The notes beneath the pieces are model-generated. The model was not told where the DNA came from and did no database searches. It saw only the letters and a program-made list of their open reading frames with translations. A stretch of DNA of 64,000 nucleotides from Actinoplanes solisilvae (GTDB taxonomy: Bacteria; Actinomycetota; Actinomycetes; Mycobacteriales; Micromonosporaceae). Of the stretch, positions 9,466-19,261 are shown one piece after another. Position 1 is the stretch's first letter. Each line of letters starts with the position of its first letter. The position numbers and the translations under genes were made by a program. The DNA lies in NCBI RefSeq assembly GCF_003999975.1, contig NZ_RJAC01000030.1, positions 24,080-88,079 on the forward strand, in the 5' to 3' direction.

Positions 9466-9853
9466 GCTTCAACTCCTTCGGGCTTCAGGCCCCGATCATT
9501 TCACTGATTCCGTCGCATGCAAGAGGCGCGACAACTATTTCCGTGTTACGTCGCGCCGCACATCCGGCCGCGGCCCCCGGCCGCACCGCCGGGGAGCCCG
9601 GCCGACGGCACCGAGGCACTGACCATGCGTAAGTCCTGCGTCAGGCGGTCAGGGGCCTGGATCCATCATCAAGGGGGCCTGAAGCCCGAACCTCAGATTG
9701 ATCACGGACGGGAGGGGCCCGTTTCTCATGAAGCCGGGAAGCGCGTCCGGCTTGACCAGGTGTCAGCGCGACGGGCGGCACCACGCGGCACCACGACGCC
9801 GGCCCGCGCGGAAAGCCTCAACGACCACCCCGCCACCGCAACGTCGCCGGCCT
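9466..9853. promoter_or_regulatory. 388-bp spacer between gabT and the toxin gene, with an inverted repeat
   Basis: No convincing gene is seen. The part next to gabT should hold its promoter. GGCGCGAC (9525-9532) and GTCGCGCC (9550-9557) form a perfect 8-bp inverted repeat around a 17-nt AT-richer core. It may be an operator or a hairpin in the gabT leader. The rest (about 9600-9850) shows nothing recognisable. Confidence 0.4.
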
Positions 9854-10228
9854 TCAGATCTTGAGCAGATCCACGTCGTAGAGACTCATCGCCGCGTCGC
9901 GGGAGGCCAGGGTGAAGCCTTCGACAATGGCCTGCGCGATGAGCATCCGGCCGAAAGGGTCACGGTGATGAGGCGGGAGCCGACCTGCGGCGGCCGCGTG
10001 CTCATGGGTGATCGGCAGTTCGCTGAATCCCATGTCGCGGATCCGCTCGGCCAGATCAACAGGCCCGGCCAGGTTGCCGGCGGACTGCTTGATGGTGATC
10101 TCCCAGATGGTCACCGGCGACAGGAAGATGTCGGCGTCGTGCCGCAGCCGGTCAAGGAACTCCTCACCGAGCGTCGGGTCTCCGGCGATGGCCCACAGGG
10201 CGACGTGAGTATCGAGCAGAAGCGTCAT
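9854..10228 (-). CDS. vapC: PIN-domain toxin of a type II toxin-antitoxin pair (VapC-like)
   Basis: 124 residues. PIN features are TLLLDTHVALW (first acid, D6), TIWEITIK (second acid, E43) and TLASRDAAM (late acid, D111). VapC proteins are Mg-dependent RNases that cut tRNA or other RNA when unopposed. The usual DPFDR block reads DPFGRM here, so the acid before Arg is Gly93, which may weaken metal binding. The start overlaps the antitoxin stop by 4 nt, the standard coupled arrangement. The pair sits within a polyamine catabolic block, so it is probably a horizontally inserted module. Confidence 0.85.
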   Translation of the reverse strand: MTLLLDTHVALWAIAGDPTLGEEFLDRLRHDADIFLSPVTIWEITIKQSAGNLAGPVDLAERIRDMGFSELPITHEHAAAAGRLPPHHRDPFGRMLIAQAIVEGFTLASRDAAMSLYDVDLLKI

Positions 10229-10476
10229 TCGTGAAGTCCGAAATCGGCGGCGATCTCGGCGTTGGTCTCGGGTGAATCCCAGTCGCTCGAGAGGTCGAGC
10301 TGGCCGGCCAGCGATCCGATCGCTGACCGGTTGACGTGCCGGACGAACGGAATCACCCGCGCCACCGGGACGCCCGCCCGATCGATGACCACTTCTTCGC
10401 CTCGCTCGACCCGCTCGATGATCCGAGACAGGTGGGTCTTTGCTTCGTGCATGTTGAAGTGCACAGTTTCAGTCAC
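10225..10476 (-). CDS. Phd/YefM-family antitoxin
   Basis: 83 residues. The N-terminal Phd/YefM fold is clear (NMHEAKTHLSRIIERVERGEEVVI, then RAGVPVARVIPF), which binds operator DNA as a dimer. The acidic C-terminus (DWDSPETNAEIAADFG) is the likely toxin-neutralising tail. It lies immediately upstream of the PIN toxin with a 4-nt overlap, so both are expected from one autoregulated promoter in the 67-nt gap before the amine oxidase stop. Partner identity is secure from the arrangement, but the operator is not evident. Confidence 0.87.
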   Translation of the reverse strand: MTETVHFNMHEAKTHLSRIIERVERGEEVVIDRAGVPVARVIPFVRHVNRSAIGSLAGQLDLSSDWDSPETNAEIAADFGLHE

Positions 10477-10543
10477 GCTGCGTCACCCCCACGGTTAGCT
10501 AACAGGTCAGTCTGCCCGAAGGAGAGCAGCAAGTGAGAAGGCG

Positions 10544-11911
10544 TCAGGAGTCGAAACCGAGACCGGCCGCGTCGAGGGTACGCAGCCACAGGTTGCGGCG
10601 GCCGTCTCGGCGGTCGGCCTGGGCGATCGACCAGCGGGTCAGTTGGATCACGGCGGAGCGCAGGGGCTCGGGCGGGAACGGGGTCGGCTTGGCGCGGACC
10701 ATCCTCAGGGCGGTACGTTCCGTTTGTTCGCCGGAGAGCAGGTCGAGCATGACGTTCGCGCCGAAGCGGGTGGCGCCGACGCCCAGGCCCGTGTAGCCGG
10801 CGGCGTACGACAGTCTGCCGTCGTACGCGGTGCCGAAGAAGCCGCTGAAACGGCTGCACGTGTCGATCACGCCGCCCCACTTGTGGGTGAAGCGCAGACC
10901 GGACAGTTGGGGGAAGGTCTGGAAGAAGTGGGCGGCCAGCGTCTCGAACGTCGCGGGACGCTGATCGTACGAGGGCTTGATGCGGCCGCCGTTGTAGTAG
11001 ACGGCGTCGTAGCCGCCCCACAGGATGCGGTTGTCGGCGGTCAGGCGGTAGTAGTGGAACTGGTTGCCGAGGTCGCCGACGCCCTGCCGGTTGCGCCAGC
11101 CGATCGAGGCAAGCTGCTCGTCCGACAGCGGCTCGGTCATCAGCACGTAGTCGTAGACCGGCACGACGAAGTGGCCGAGGCGGCGGAGCAGGCGGCCGTG
11201 CGCGCCCGTGGCCAGGGCGACCCGGGCGGCGTCGACGTGGCCGCCGGCCGTGTGCAGTCGCAGGGCGGCCCCGGCGCGGGTGATCCGGGTGACCGGCGAA
11301 CGGTCGTGGAAACGTACGCCCAGGGTCTGACACGCGGCTCGAAGGCCCCACACCAGGCGGGCCGGGTCGACCATCGCGCAGCCGTCGCGGTCCCACAGGC
11401 CGCCCAGGTACGTCGGGGAGTCGACCTCGGCCCGGATCTGATCGCGGTCGAGGAGAACGACGCCGGCCTCGTCGCCCGCTTGCAGTTCGCGCAACTGCCA
11501 CGGAGCCGTCGCCACCCGCAGTTCGCCCGCCCGCGAGAAGCCGCAGTCGATGCCGTACCGGGAAACGGTTTCCTCGATCTCGTCGAGGTTCGCGCGGCCC
11601 AGCTTCTCGAGTTGCTCGATCTCGTGCGGGAACCGGCTCGCGCCGTTCTCGAAGCCGTGGGTCAGCGTCGCCGCGCAGAATCCGCCGTTGCGGCCGGACG
11701 CGGCCCAGCCCGCCGTGCTCGCCTCGATCACGACGACGTCCAGGCCGGGGTCGCGTTCCTTGGCCAGCAGGGCGGTCCACAGGCCGCCGAAGCCGGCGCC
11801 GACCACGGCCAGATCCGCGGAAAGAGCGCCGTCGAGCGGGTCGGCGGGAGCCGGAGCCCCCGCCTGGGTCAGCCAATAGGGTTCGGGAGAGGCATCTTGC
11901 AGTGAGAGCAC
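10544..11911 (-). CDS. FAD-dependent amine oxidase of the DAO family (PuuB-like)
   Basis: 455 residues. The FAD-binding GAGFGGLWTALLAKE motif lies near residues 38-52 and is followed by the typical AASGRNGGFCAA of gamma-glutamylputrescine oxidases and other D-amino-acid-oxidase-fold enzymes. It probably oxidises putrescine, gamma-glutamyl-putrescine or a related amine to the aldehyde with release of H2O2 and ammonia. It is the last gene of a same-strand run with the PotABCD importer, with 3 nt between potC and its start. The aldehyde dehydrogenase at the head of the run is the expected next enzyme. No glutamate-putrescine ligase is seen, so free putrescine is a possible substrate. Confidence 0.85.
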   Translation of the reverse strand: MLSLQDASPEPYWLTQAGAPAPADPLDGALSADLAVVGAGFGGLWTALLAKERDPGLDVVVIEASTAGWAASGRNGGFCAATLTHGFENGASRFPHEIEQLEKLGRANLDEIEETVSRYGIDCGFSRAGELRVATAPWQLRELQAGDEAGVVLLDRDQIRAEVDSPTYLGGLWDRDGCAMVDPARLVWGLRAACQTLGVRFHDRSPVTRITRAGAALRLHTAGGHVDAARVALATGAHGRLLRRLGHFVVPVYDYVLMTEPLSDEQLASIGWRNRQGVGDLGNQFHYYRLTADNRILWGGYDAVYYNGGRIKPSYDQRPATFETLAAHFFQTFPQLSGLRFTHKWGGVIDTCSRFSGFFGTAYDGRLSYAAGYTGLGVGATRFGANVMLDLLSGEQTERTALRMVRAKPTPFPPEPLRSAVIQLTRWSIAQADRRDGRRNLWLRTLDAAGLGFDS

Positions 11912-11914
11912 GAG

Positions 11915-12778
11915 CTATCGGGTCCGCTGGCCCGAGCGGGAACGGACGTTGGCGATGATCGCGCCCAGCACGCCGACCGCGAAGATGAGCGTGCCCATGA
12001 CGTTGACCTGCGGTGGGATGCCGACGCGGGTGGCGCCCCAGATCCAGATCGGGAACGTCTCGTACGTGCCGGCGGTGAAGAACGTGACGATGAAGTCGTC
12101 GATGGACAACGCGAACGCCAGCAGCACGCCGGACATGACCGCGGGCAGGATGATCGGGAAGGTGACCTTCCAGAACGTGGTCCACGGGCTCGCGCCCAGG
12201 TCGGCGGCGGCCTCCTCGATCGAGCGGTCGAGCACCATCACCCGGGAGCGCACGACGACGGCGACGAACGAGATCGAGAACATGATGTGCGCGATCGCGA
12301 TGGTCACCGGGCCCACGCCGGTGCCGAGGGAGACGAACAGGCTCAGCAGCGAGGCGCCCATGATCAGCTCGGGTGAGGAGATCGCCGCGAACATGAGCAG
12401 GTTGAACGAGCCGGCGCCCCGGAAGCGGTAGCGGCCGAGCGCGTAGCCGATGCCGGTGCCGAGCGCGCCCGACACGAGGCTGGCCACGATCGCGATCACC
12501 AGCGACAGGATGAGCGCGTCGGTCAGGTCGGGATAGAGGAAGAGCTGGTCGGGGGCGTACCACTTGAAGGTGAAGCCGACCCAGCTCGTGTTGTAGCGGC
12601 CCGGGGTGTCGTTGAACCCGAACGCGATCATGACCAGGATCGGCAGGGCCAGCCAGGCGATGATCAGCCAGGTGTAGGCGTGCAGCAGGCCGCGCCCGGT
12701 GAAGCGTCGCCGGGGCCGGATGCGGGCGGCGGCGTCGGCGTCGGGCGCCGGAGGCCGCTGGAGAGTCTGCGCCGTCAT
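11915..12778 (-). CDS. potC: Spermidine/putrescine ABC transporter permease, PotC type
   Basis: 287 residues from ATG 12778, which overlaps the potB stop by 4 nt and fixes the start. About six membrane helices are visible. The EAA loop (EEAAADLGASPWTTFWKVTFPII), which docks on the ATPase, lies near residue 185. The sequence SIDDFIVTFFTAG is typical of PotC/YdcV permeases. It forms the importer channel with the PotB-like subunit and works with the adjacent ATPase and lipoprotein binding protein. Confidence 0.9.
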   Translation of the reverse strand: MTAQTLQRPPAPDADAAARIRPRRRFTGRGLLHAYTWLIIAWLALPILVMIAFGFNDTPGRYNTSWVGFTFKWYAPDQLFLYPDLTDALILSLVIAIVASLVSGALGTGIGYALGRYRFRGAGSFNLLMFAAISSPELIMGASLLSLFVSLGTGVGPVTIAIAHIMFSISFVAVVVRSRVMVLDRSIEEAAADLGASPWTTFWKVTFPIILPAVMSGVLLAFALSIDDFIVTFFTAGTYETFPIWIWGATRVGIPPQVNVMGTLIFAVGVLGAIIANVRSRSGQRTR

Positions 12779-13638
12779 CGCGCGGCCACCTTCATGACGT
12801 CCTCGGTGCCGAGGATGCGGGCGTACGTGAAGACGCCGATCAGCAGCACCACCATCAGCACGAACGAGAGCGCCGAGGCCGTCGGATAGTCGGAGTTGTC
12901 GAGGAACTGCGCGGCGATGACCTGGCCGATCATCGTCGTCTCGGAGCTGCCCAGCACCTCGGAGTTGACGAAGTCGGAGCTGGCCGGCACGAAGGTCATC
13001 AGCACGCCGGCGAACACGCCGGGCAGTGCCAGCGGGAAGACCACCTTGCGGAAGGTGATGATCGGGTTGGCGTACAGGTCGCGGGCGGCCTCGACGACGC
13101 GCGGGTCGATGCGCTCCAGGGCGACGTAGATCGGCAGCACCATGAACGGCAGGAAGTTGTAGACCAGGCCGCCGATCACCGCGACCGGCGTACCCAGGAT
13201 GTGGAACGCCGGTCCGACCAGCCCGAGGTCGCGGATCGGGCTCAGCACCGGCCCCTCGTCGGCCAGGATCTGCTGCCACGACAGGGTGCGCAGCACGAAC
13301 GAGACGAAGAACGGCAGCAGGGTCAGGAACAGGTAGGTGCCCTTGCGGCGGCCGCCGTAGAAGGCGATCCAGTACGCCATCGGGAAGGCGATCGCGATGA
13401 GCAGGATCGTCGCGACGGCGCCGTAGATCAGCGAACGGATCAACTGGGTCTGGTACGCGGAGAGCGAGTCCGTGTAGTTCTGCCAGTGCCCGGTGAAGCG
13501 GTAGCCGGCGACGATGTCGCCCTCCTGGAGGGAGAGCGACAGCATCGCGATCATCGGCACCGCAAAGAAGATCAGCAACCACAGCCCGCCCGGCAGGACG
13601 AGCAGGTAGGGCGCGATCTTTCGTTTGAGGCGGCTCAT
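12775..13638 (-). CDS. potB: Spermidine/putrescine ABC transporter permease, PotB type
   Basis: 287 residues. It has a first membrane helix after RKIAPYLLVLPGGLWLLIF, a large periplasm-side loop and an EAA motif (VVEAARDLYANPIITFRKVVFPL) near residue 190. It lies 1 nt after potD and overlaps potC by 4 nt, so it is translationally coupled within the importer operon. With PotC it would form the heterodimeric channel for a polyamine. The family is secure; exact polyamine specificity is inferred from the catabolic neighbours. Confidence 0.9.
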   Translation of the reverse strand: MSRLKRKIAPYLLVLPGGLWLLIFFAVPMIAMLSLSLQEGDIVAGYRFTGHWQNYTDSLSAYQTQLIRSLIYGAVATILLIAIAFPMAYWIAFYGGRRKGTYLFLTLLPFFVSFVLRTLSWQQILADEGPVLSPIRDLGLVGPAFHILGTPVAVIGGLVYNFLPFMVLPIYVALERIDPRVVEAARDLYANPIITFRKVVFPLALPGVFAGVLMTFVPASSDFVNSEVLGSSETTMIGQVIAAQFLDNSDYPTASALSFVLMVVLLIGVFTYARILGTEDVMKVAAR

Positions 13639-13639
13639 G

Positions 13640-14893
13640 TCATCCCAGCACGATAGGTTCGAATGTCTTCTGGAACTTCTGCTGCTCGGACGTGGCCTCG
13701 AACGAGACGTAGTAGTGCAGCTTGCTGTATTCCGCCGCGGTCGGGAAGACGAGCTTGCTGTTGGCCACGGCGAGCATCGCGTCCTGGTCCTCGCCGGTCA
13801 GCTTGCCCGCGTCCGTGCGCATCTGGGGCTGCGCGGCGGGCACCGGGCAGACGTAGTTGATGTAGTTGGCCAGGGCGGAGGCGTTGCCGACCTCGTAGAA
13901 GAAGTCCATCAACGTGATCGCGTCGACCGGGTTCTGCGCGGTGATCGGGATCGTCATGTTGTCGGTCCAGATCGTGCCGCCCTCTTTGGGGATGACGAAC
14001 TTGAAGTCCTTGTTGTCGGAGATGTTCTTCTGAAAGACGTCGCCCGACCAGGCCTGGGTCAGCCAGACATCGCCGCTGCCGAGGCGGTCGATGTAGCTCT
14101 GGTCGTAGTAGTTGCGCACGATGCCCGCGCTCTTCTGCTTCTTGAGATGGTCGGCCGCTTTCTTCCAGTCGTCCTCGGTGGACCCCTTCGGGTTGATGCC
14201 GAGAGCGAGCAGGCCGAAATTGCCGAGCTCCTGCACGTCGGAGAACATGCCGACCTTGCCCTTGAACTCCGGGTCCCACAGGTCGGCCAGCGAGGTGATG
14301 TCGCGGCCGGTCTTCTTGCGGTCATAGGCGATGCCGGTCATGCCGGACGCCCACGGGATGCTGTAGGCGTTGCCCGGGTCGAATTCTTCCTTCTTGTACG
14401 CCGCCCCGGCGTTCTTGGCATAGTTCGGCAGCTTCGCGTGGTCGAGCGGGGCCAGGAAGCCCGAGTCGCGGAACTGCGAGAACTGGAAGCTGTTGGTGAT
14501 GACCATCAGGTCGAACCCGATGGACTGGCCGGCCGTGAGCTGCGGCTGCACCTTGGCGAACCAGGGACCCATCTCCTGGATGACTTCCTGGTAGTTGACC
14601 TTGATGCCGGTCTCTTTGGTGAACTTGGCCAGCTCGGGCCGCTTGGGGTCCATGTAGAGCGGCCAGTTCGCGAAGTCGACCTTGCCGTTCTTGGCCTTGC
14701 CGGCCCAGAACTTGGCGACCGCGTCGGGCTCGGCGCTGGCCGGAGCCTGGGTGCCTCTGCCCTGCACGCCGCAGGCGGCCAGGGCCGCGCCCATGCCGGC
14801 CAGGCCGGAGAGCCGCAGCGCGTCGCGGCGGCCGAAGCGGCGCTGGGTCAGGCCGCGAAGCAGGGAGGGGTCAACGTTATGGGAGGCAGCCAC
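13640..14893 (-). CDS. potD: Polyamine ABC transporter substrate-binding lipoprotein, PotD type
   Basis: 417 residues from GTG 14893. A twin-arginine-like signal (GRRDALRLSG) precedes the lipobox LAAC, giving lipidated Cys41. The mature protein has the PotD/PotF periplasmic-binding fold, with early VDFANWPLYMD and a late NASALANYINYVCP typical of the family. It would capture putrescine or spermidine at the outer face of the membrane and deliver it to PotBC. It is placed between potA and potB with gaps of only 1 nt, so the whole importer is one transcription unit. Confidence 0.9.
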   Translation of the reverse strand: MAASHNVDPSLLRGLTQRRFGRRDALRLSGLAGMGAALAACGVQGRGTQAPASAEPDAVAKFWAGKAKNGKVDFANWPLYMDPKRPELAKFTKETGIKVNYQEVIQEMGPWFAKVQPQLTAGQSIGFDLMVITNSFQFSQFRDSGFLAPLDHAKLPNYAKNAGAAYKKEEFDPGNAYSIPWASGMTGIAYDRKKTGRDITSLADLWDPEFKGKVGMFSDVQELGNFGLLALGINPKGSTEDDWKKAADHLKKQKSAGIVRNYYDQSYIDRLGSGDVWLTQAWSGDVFQKNISDNKDFKFVIPKEGGTIWTDNMTIPITAQNPVDAITLMDFFYEVGNASALANYINYVCPVPAAQPQMRTDAGKLTGEDQDAMLAVANSKLVFPTAAEYSKLHYYVSFEATSEQQKFQKTFEPIVLG

Positions 14894-14894
14894 T

Positions 14895-16052
14895 TCAGAC
14901 TCCGATCAGATAAGAATGCTGGGGGGCCCAGGTCAGATAGACCCGATCGCCGCGACCTGCAAGATCGTCGGCGTTGGAGGCATTTTGATCGAAGACCGTA
15001 AAATCCGCGCCCGCCGCTGTCGCTACGGTGTAATTCGTTGACGTTCCGTGATAAACGACCTCGGTCACGGTGCCGGAGAGCACGCTGCCACCGGTCGCCT
15101 GCACGGGCGGCAGGGTGCGGTGCAGATCGACCTTCTCGGGACGGATCGACACCTCGAGCTTGTCGCCGGTGCGCACCGACTGCGGCACCGGCACCACGAC
15201 CCGGTCCTGGGTGGTGTAGCTGAGCAGCGCCAATCCGCCCTCGGTGCGCTCGACGTGACCGTCCACAATGTTGGACGTGCCGATGAAGCCGGCCACGAAG
15301 CGGCTGGCGGGCCGCTCGTAGATCTCGCGCGGTGAGCCGAGCTGCTCGATGACGCCGGCGCACATGACCGCGATCCGGTCGGACATCGTCAGCGCCTCGC
15401 CCTGGTCGTGGGTGACGTAGACGAAGGTGATGCCGACCTCGCGCTGGATGCGCTTGAGCTCGATCTGCATCTGCTGGCGCAGCTTGAGGTCGAGGGCACC
15501 CAGCGGCTCGTCGAGCAGCAGCGCCCGCGGGCGGTTGACCAGGGCCCGGGCCAGCGCGACCCGCTGCTGCTGGCCGCCCGACATCTCGCGGGGCGAGCGC
15601 TTCTCCATGCCGGTCAGCGAGACGATCTCGAGGATCTCGCCCACCCGGCGCTCGATCTCGGACTTGGCGACCTTGCGGCGCTCAAGACCGAAGGCGACGT
15701 TCTGGTACGTGTTCAGGTGCGGGAAGAGAGCGTACGACTGGAAGACCATGTTGACGTCGCGCTTGTTCGCCGCGACGCCGGTGACGTCCTTGCCGTCGAG
15801 GAAGATCTGACCCGCGGTCGGCTCCTCGAAGCCCGCGATCATGCGCATGGTGGTGGTCTTGCCGCACCCCGACGGGCCCAGCAGCGAGAAGAACTCCCCC
15901 TGCACGATCGCCAGGTCGGTCCGTTTGACGGCGGGCACCGTCTCGCCGTGCGACAGGTAGTTCTTGTGCACGCCGACGAACTCGATGGCCGGCGCACCGG
16001 CCGCGTGCGTGGCCGGCCGGGCCTGTACGACGCTGTGCTGGGGGGTGGTCAT
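14895..16052 (-). CDS. potA: Polyamine ABC transporter ATP-binding protein, PotA type
   Basis: 385 residues. Walker A GPSGCGKTTTMR (about residues 58-69), signature MSGGQQQRVALARAL (about 157-171), Walker B LLLDEPLGALD and the switch THDQGEALTMSDR are all intact. A C-terminal TOBE domain follows, usual for PotA/MalK-class ATPases with a regulatory extension. It energises import of polyamine through PotBC. The start is supported by GAGG a few bases upstream. It lies 38 nt downstream of the aldehyde dehydrogenase, so the dehydrogenase probably leads the operon. Confidence 0.92.
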   Translation of the reverse strand: MTTPQHSVVQARPATHAAGAPAIEFVGVHKNYLSHGETVPAVKRTDLAIVQGEFFSLLGPSGCGKTTTMRMIAGFEEPTAGQIFLDGKDVTGVAANKRDVNMVFQSYALFPHLNTYQNVAFGLERRKVAKSEIERRVGEILEIVSLTGMEKRSPREMSGGQQQRVALARALVNRPRALLLDEPLGALDLKLRQQMQIELKRIQREVGITFVYVTHDQGEALTMSDRIAVMCAGVIEQLGSPREIYERPASRFVAGFIGTSNIVDGHVERTEGGLALLSYTTQDRVVVPVPQSVRTGDKLEVSIRPEKVDLHRTLPPVQATGGSVLSGTVTEVVYHGTSTNYTVATAAGADFTVFDQNASNADDLAGRGDRVYLTWAPQHSYLIGV

Positions 16053-16090
16053 GGGGTTCCTCTTCGGTGGGGCGGGCGGGGCGGGCGGGG

Positions 16091-17527
16091 TCAGCCCAGA
16101 TAACTCATGACGTGTTTGATCCGGGTGTACTCCTCGAACCCGTACAGGGAAAGGTCCTTGCCGTGACCGGAGTGGCCGAAGCCGCCGTGCGGCATCTCCG
16201 AGACGAACGGCAGGTGCGTGTTGATCCAGACGGCGCCGAAGTCGAGCCGCCGGGAGACGCGCATCGCGCGCCCGTGGTTCTGGGTCCAGACGCTCGCGCT
16301 CAGGCCGAACCGCACGTCGTTGGCCCAGCGGACCGCCTGGTCCTCATCGTCGAAGCTCTGCACGGTGATGACCGGGCCGAAGATCTCGTCCTGGACCATC
16401 TCGTCACGCTGCCGCAACCCGGCCACGACCGTCGGCTCGAGGAAGTAGCCGCGCTCCCCGACGCGCTTGCCGCCCGCGACGATGCTCGCGTGGCCGGGCG
16501 CCCGGTCGAGGAAACCCTGCACCCGCGCGAGCTGGGTGGCGTTGTTGACCGGGCCGAAGAAGGCCTCGGTGTCCGACGGCGGGCCGACCCGGGTGGCGCG
16601 GGCGGCCTCGGCGAGGGCCTCGGTGAAGTCGGCGGCGACGCGCCCGTGCACGAGCACCCGGGTGGCCGCGGTGCAGTCCTGCCCGGCGTTGAAGTAGCCG
16701 GCCCCGGCGATCGCCGCGGCGGTGGCGGCCACGTCGGCGTCGTCGAAGACGATCACCGGCGCCTTGCCGCCCAGCTCGAGGTGGGCCCGCTTGAGGTCGG
16801 CGGCCGCCGAGACCGCCACCTCCATGCCGGCCCGGGTCGAACCGGTGATCGAGACGAGCTGCGGCGCCGGGTGGGCAACCACGGCCCGGCCGGTGTCGCG
16901 GTCGCCGCAGACGACGTTGAGCACGCCGGGCGGCAGGAACTCGGCGGCGATCTCGGCCAGCAGCAGGGTCGTCACCGGGGTGGTGTCGGACGGCTTGAGG
17001 ACGACGGCGTTGCCGGCCGCGATCGCCGGCGCGAACTTCCACACCGCCATGACCATCGGGTAGTTCCACGGGGTGATCTGCGCGCACACGCCGATCGGTT
17101 CCCGGCGGACGTACGACGTGTGGTCGCGCAGGTACTCCCCCGCCGACTTGCCCTCGAGGACCCGCGCCGCGCCCGCGAAGAAGCGCAGCTCGTCGAGGAG
17201 CGGTCCCATCTCCTCGGCCCGGGTCGCCTCGACCGGCTTGCCCGTGTTGCGGCACTCGGCCGCGATGATCTCGCCGGCCCGCGCCTCGACCGCGTCGGCG
17301 ATCTTCAGCAGGGCCCGCTGCCGCTCGGCCGGAGTGGTGTCGCGCCAGACCTCGAAACCCGCTCCGGCCGCGGCCATCGCCGCGTCGACGTCGTGCTGCG
17401 ACGAGACCGGGGCCAGGGCGTATGCCTCACCGGTGCTGGGGTCGACCACCTGAGAGGTGGCCCCGTCGACCGGGCCGGTGTACTCGCCACCGACGAAGTT
17501 GCGCAGAACGGGCAACGAGGCGCTCAC
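16091..17527 (-). CDS. NAD(P)-dependent aldehyde dehydrogenase, probable gamma-aminobutyraldehyde dehydrogenase
   Basis: 478 residues from GTG 17527, chosen because GGAGG lies 9 nt upstream; a longer frame from 17605 would add an untypical N-terminus. The catalytic glutamate motif LELGGKAPVIVF (about residue 250) and the nucleophile cysteine in NAGQDCTAATR are present. It should oxidise 4-aminobutyraldehyde, the product of the putrescine oxidase or aminotransferase, to GABA for GabT. It heads the importer operon, which supports this role over other aldehydes. Related PuuC/PatD/KauB enzymes have similar length. Confidence 0.87.
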   Translation of the reverse strand: MSASLPVLRNFVGGEYTGPVDGATSQVVDPSTGEAYALAPVSSQHDVDAAMAAAGAGFEVWRDTTPAERQRALLKIADAVEARAGEIIAAECRNTGKPVEATRAEEMGPLLDELRFFAGAARVLEGKSAGEYLRDHTSYVRREPIGVCAQITPWNYPMVMAVWKFAPAIAAGNAVVLKPSDTTPVTTLLLAEIAAEFLPPGVLNVVCGDRDTGRAVVAHPAPQLVSITGSTRAGMEVAVSAAADLKRAHLELGGKAPVIVFDDADVAATAAAIAGAGYFNAGQDCTAATRVLVHGRVAADFTEALAEAARATRVGPPSDTEAFFGPVNNATQLARVQGFLDRAPGHASIVAGGKRVGERGYFLEPTVVAGLRQRDEMVQDEIFGPVITVQSFDDEDQAVRWANDVRFGLSASVWTQNHGRAMRVSRRLDFGAVWINTHLPFVSEMPHGGFGHSGHGKDLSLYGFEEYTRIKHVMSYLG

Positions 17528-17722
17528 GAAATAGAACCTCCGGGCGAAGAAGGCGTGCTGGTCGGTGTGACTGCTCCCACAAACAAGCTGGCGAGACCTT
17601 GACACATCAGAAGTCCTGAAGACAAGGGAATCCGAAACAATTTTCCAAAGCTGAAACGGAATCGGCGCTCAGCGACCGCCGTAACTACGCAATCCCGCGT
17701 TCTCCCGGGTAATACCCGAAGG
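17528..17722 (-). promoter_or_regulatory. Promoter region of the polyamine operon
   Basis: This 195-bp gap is AT-richer than its surroundings. CCTTG (17597-17601) and CAAGG (17623-17627) flank an inner dyad TCAG/CTGA, giving an imperfect palindrome of about 31 bp upstream of the operon's first gene. It is a candidate operator for the MocR-type regulator or another local regulator. I cannot assign -35 and -10 boxes with confidence. Confidence 0.35.
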
Positions 17723-19201
<1,479 letters not shown>

Positions 19202-19261
19202 GGAGTGAGGTTACGTACCAACCGTGGACCGAACAATGCACGAAACGTACTGTCACAAACC
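19202..19261. promoter_or_regulatory. Divergent promoter between mmsA and the MocR regulator
   Basis: The 60-bp spacer contains ACGTAC twice (around 19213 and 19245). These may be half-sites of a direct-repeat operator, as bound by GabR/MocR dimers. Both promoters must lie here. The repeat is short, so the call is tentative. Confidence 0.35.
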
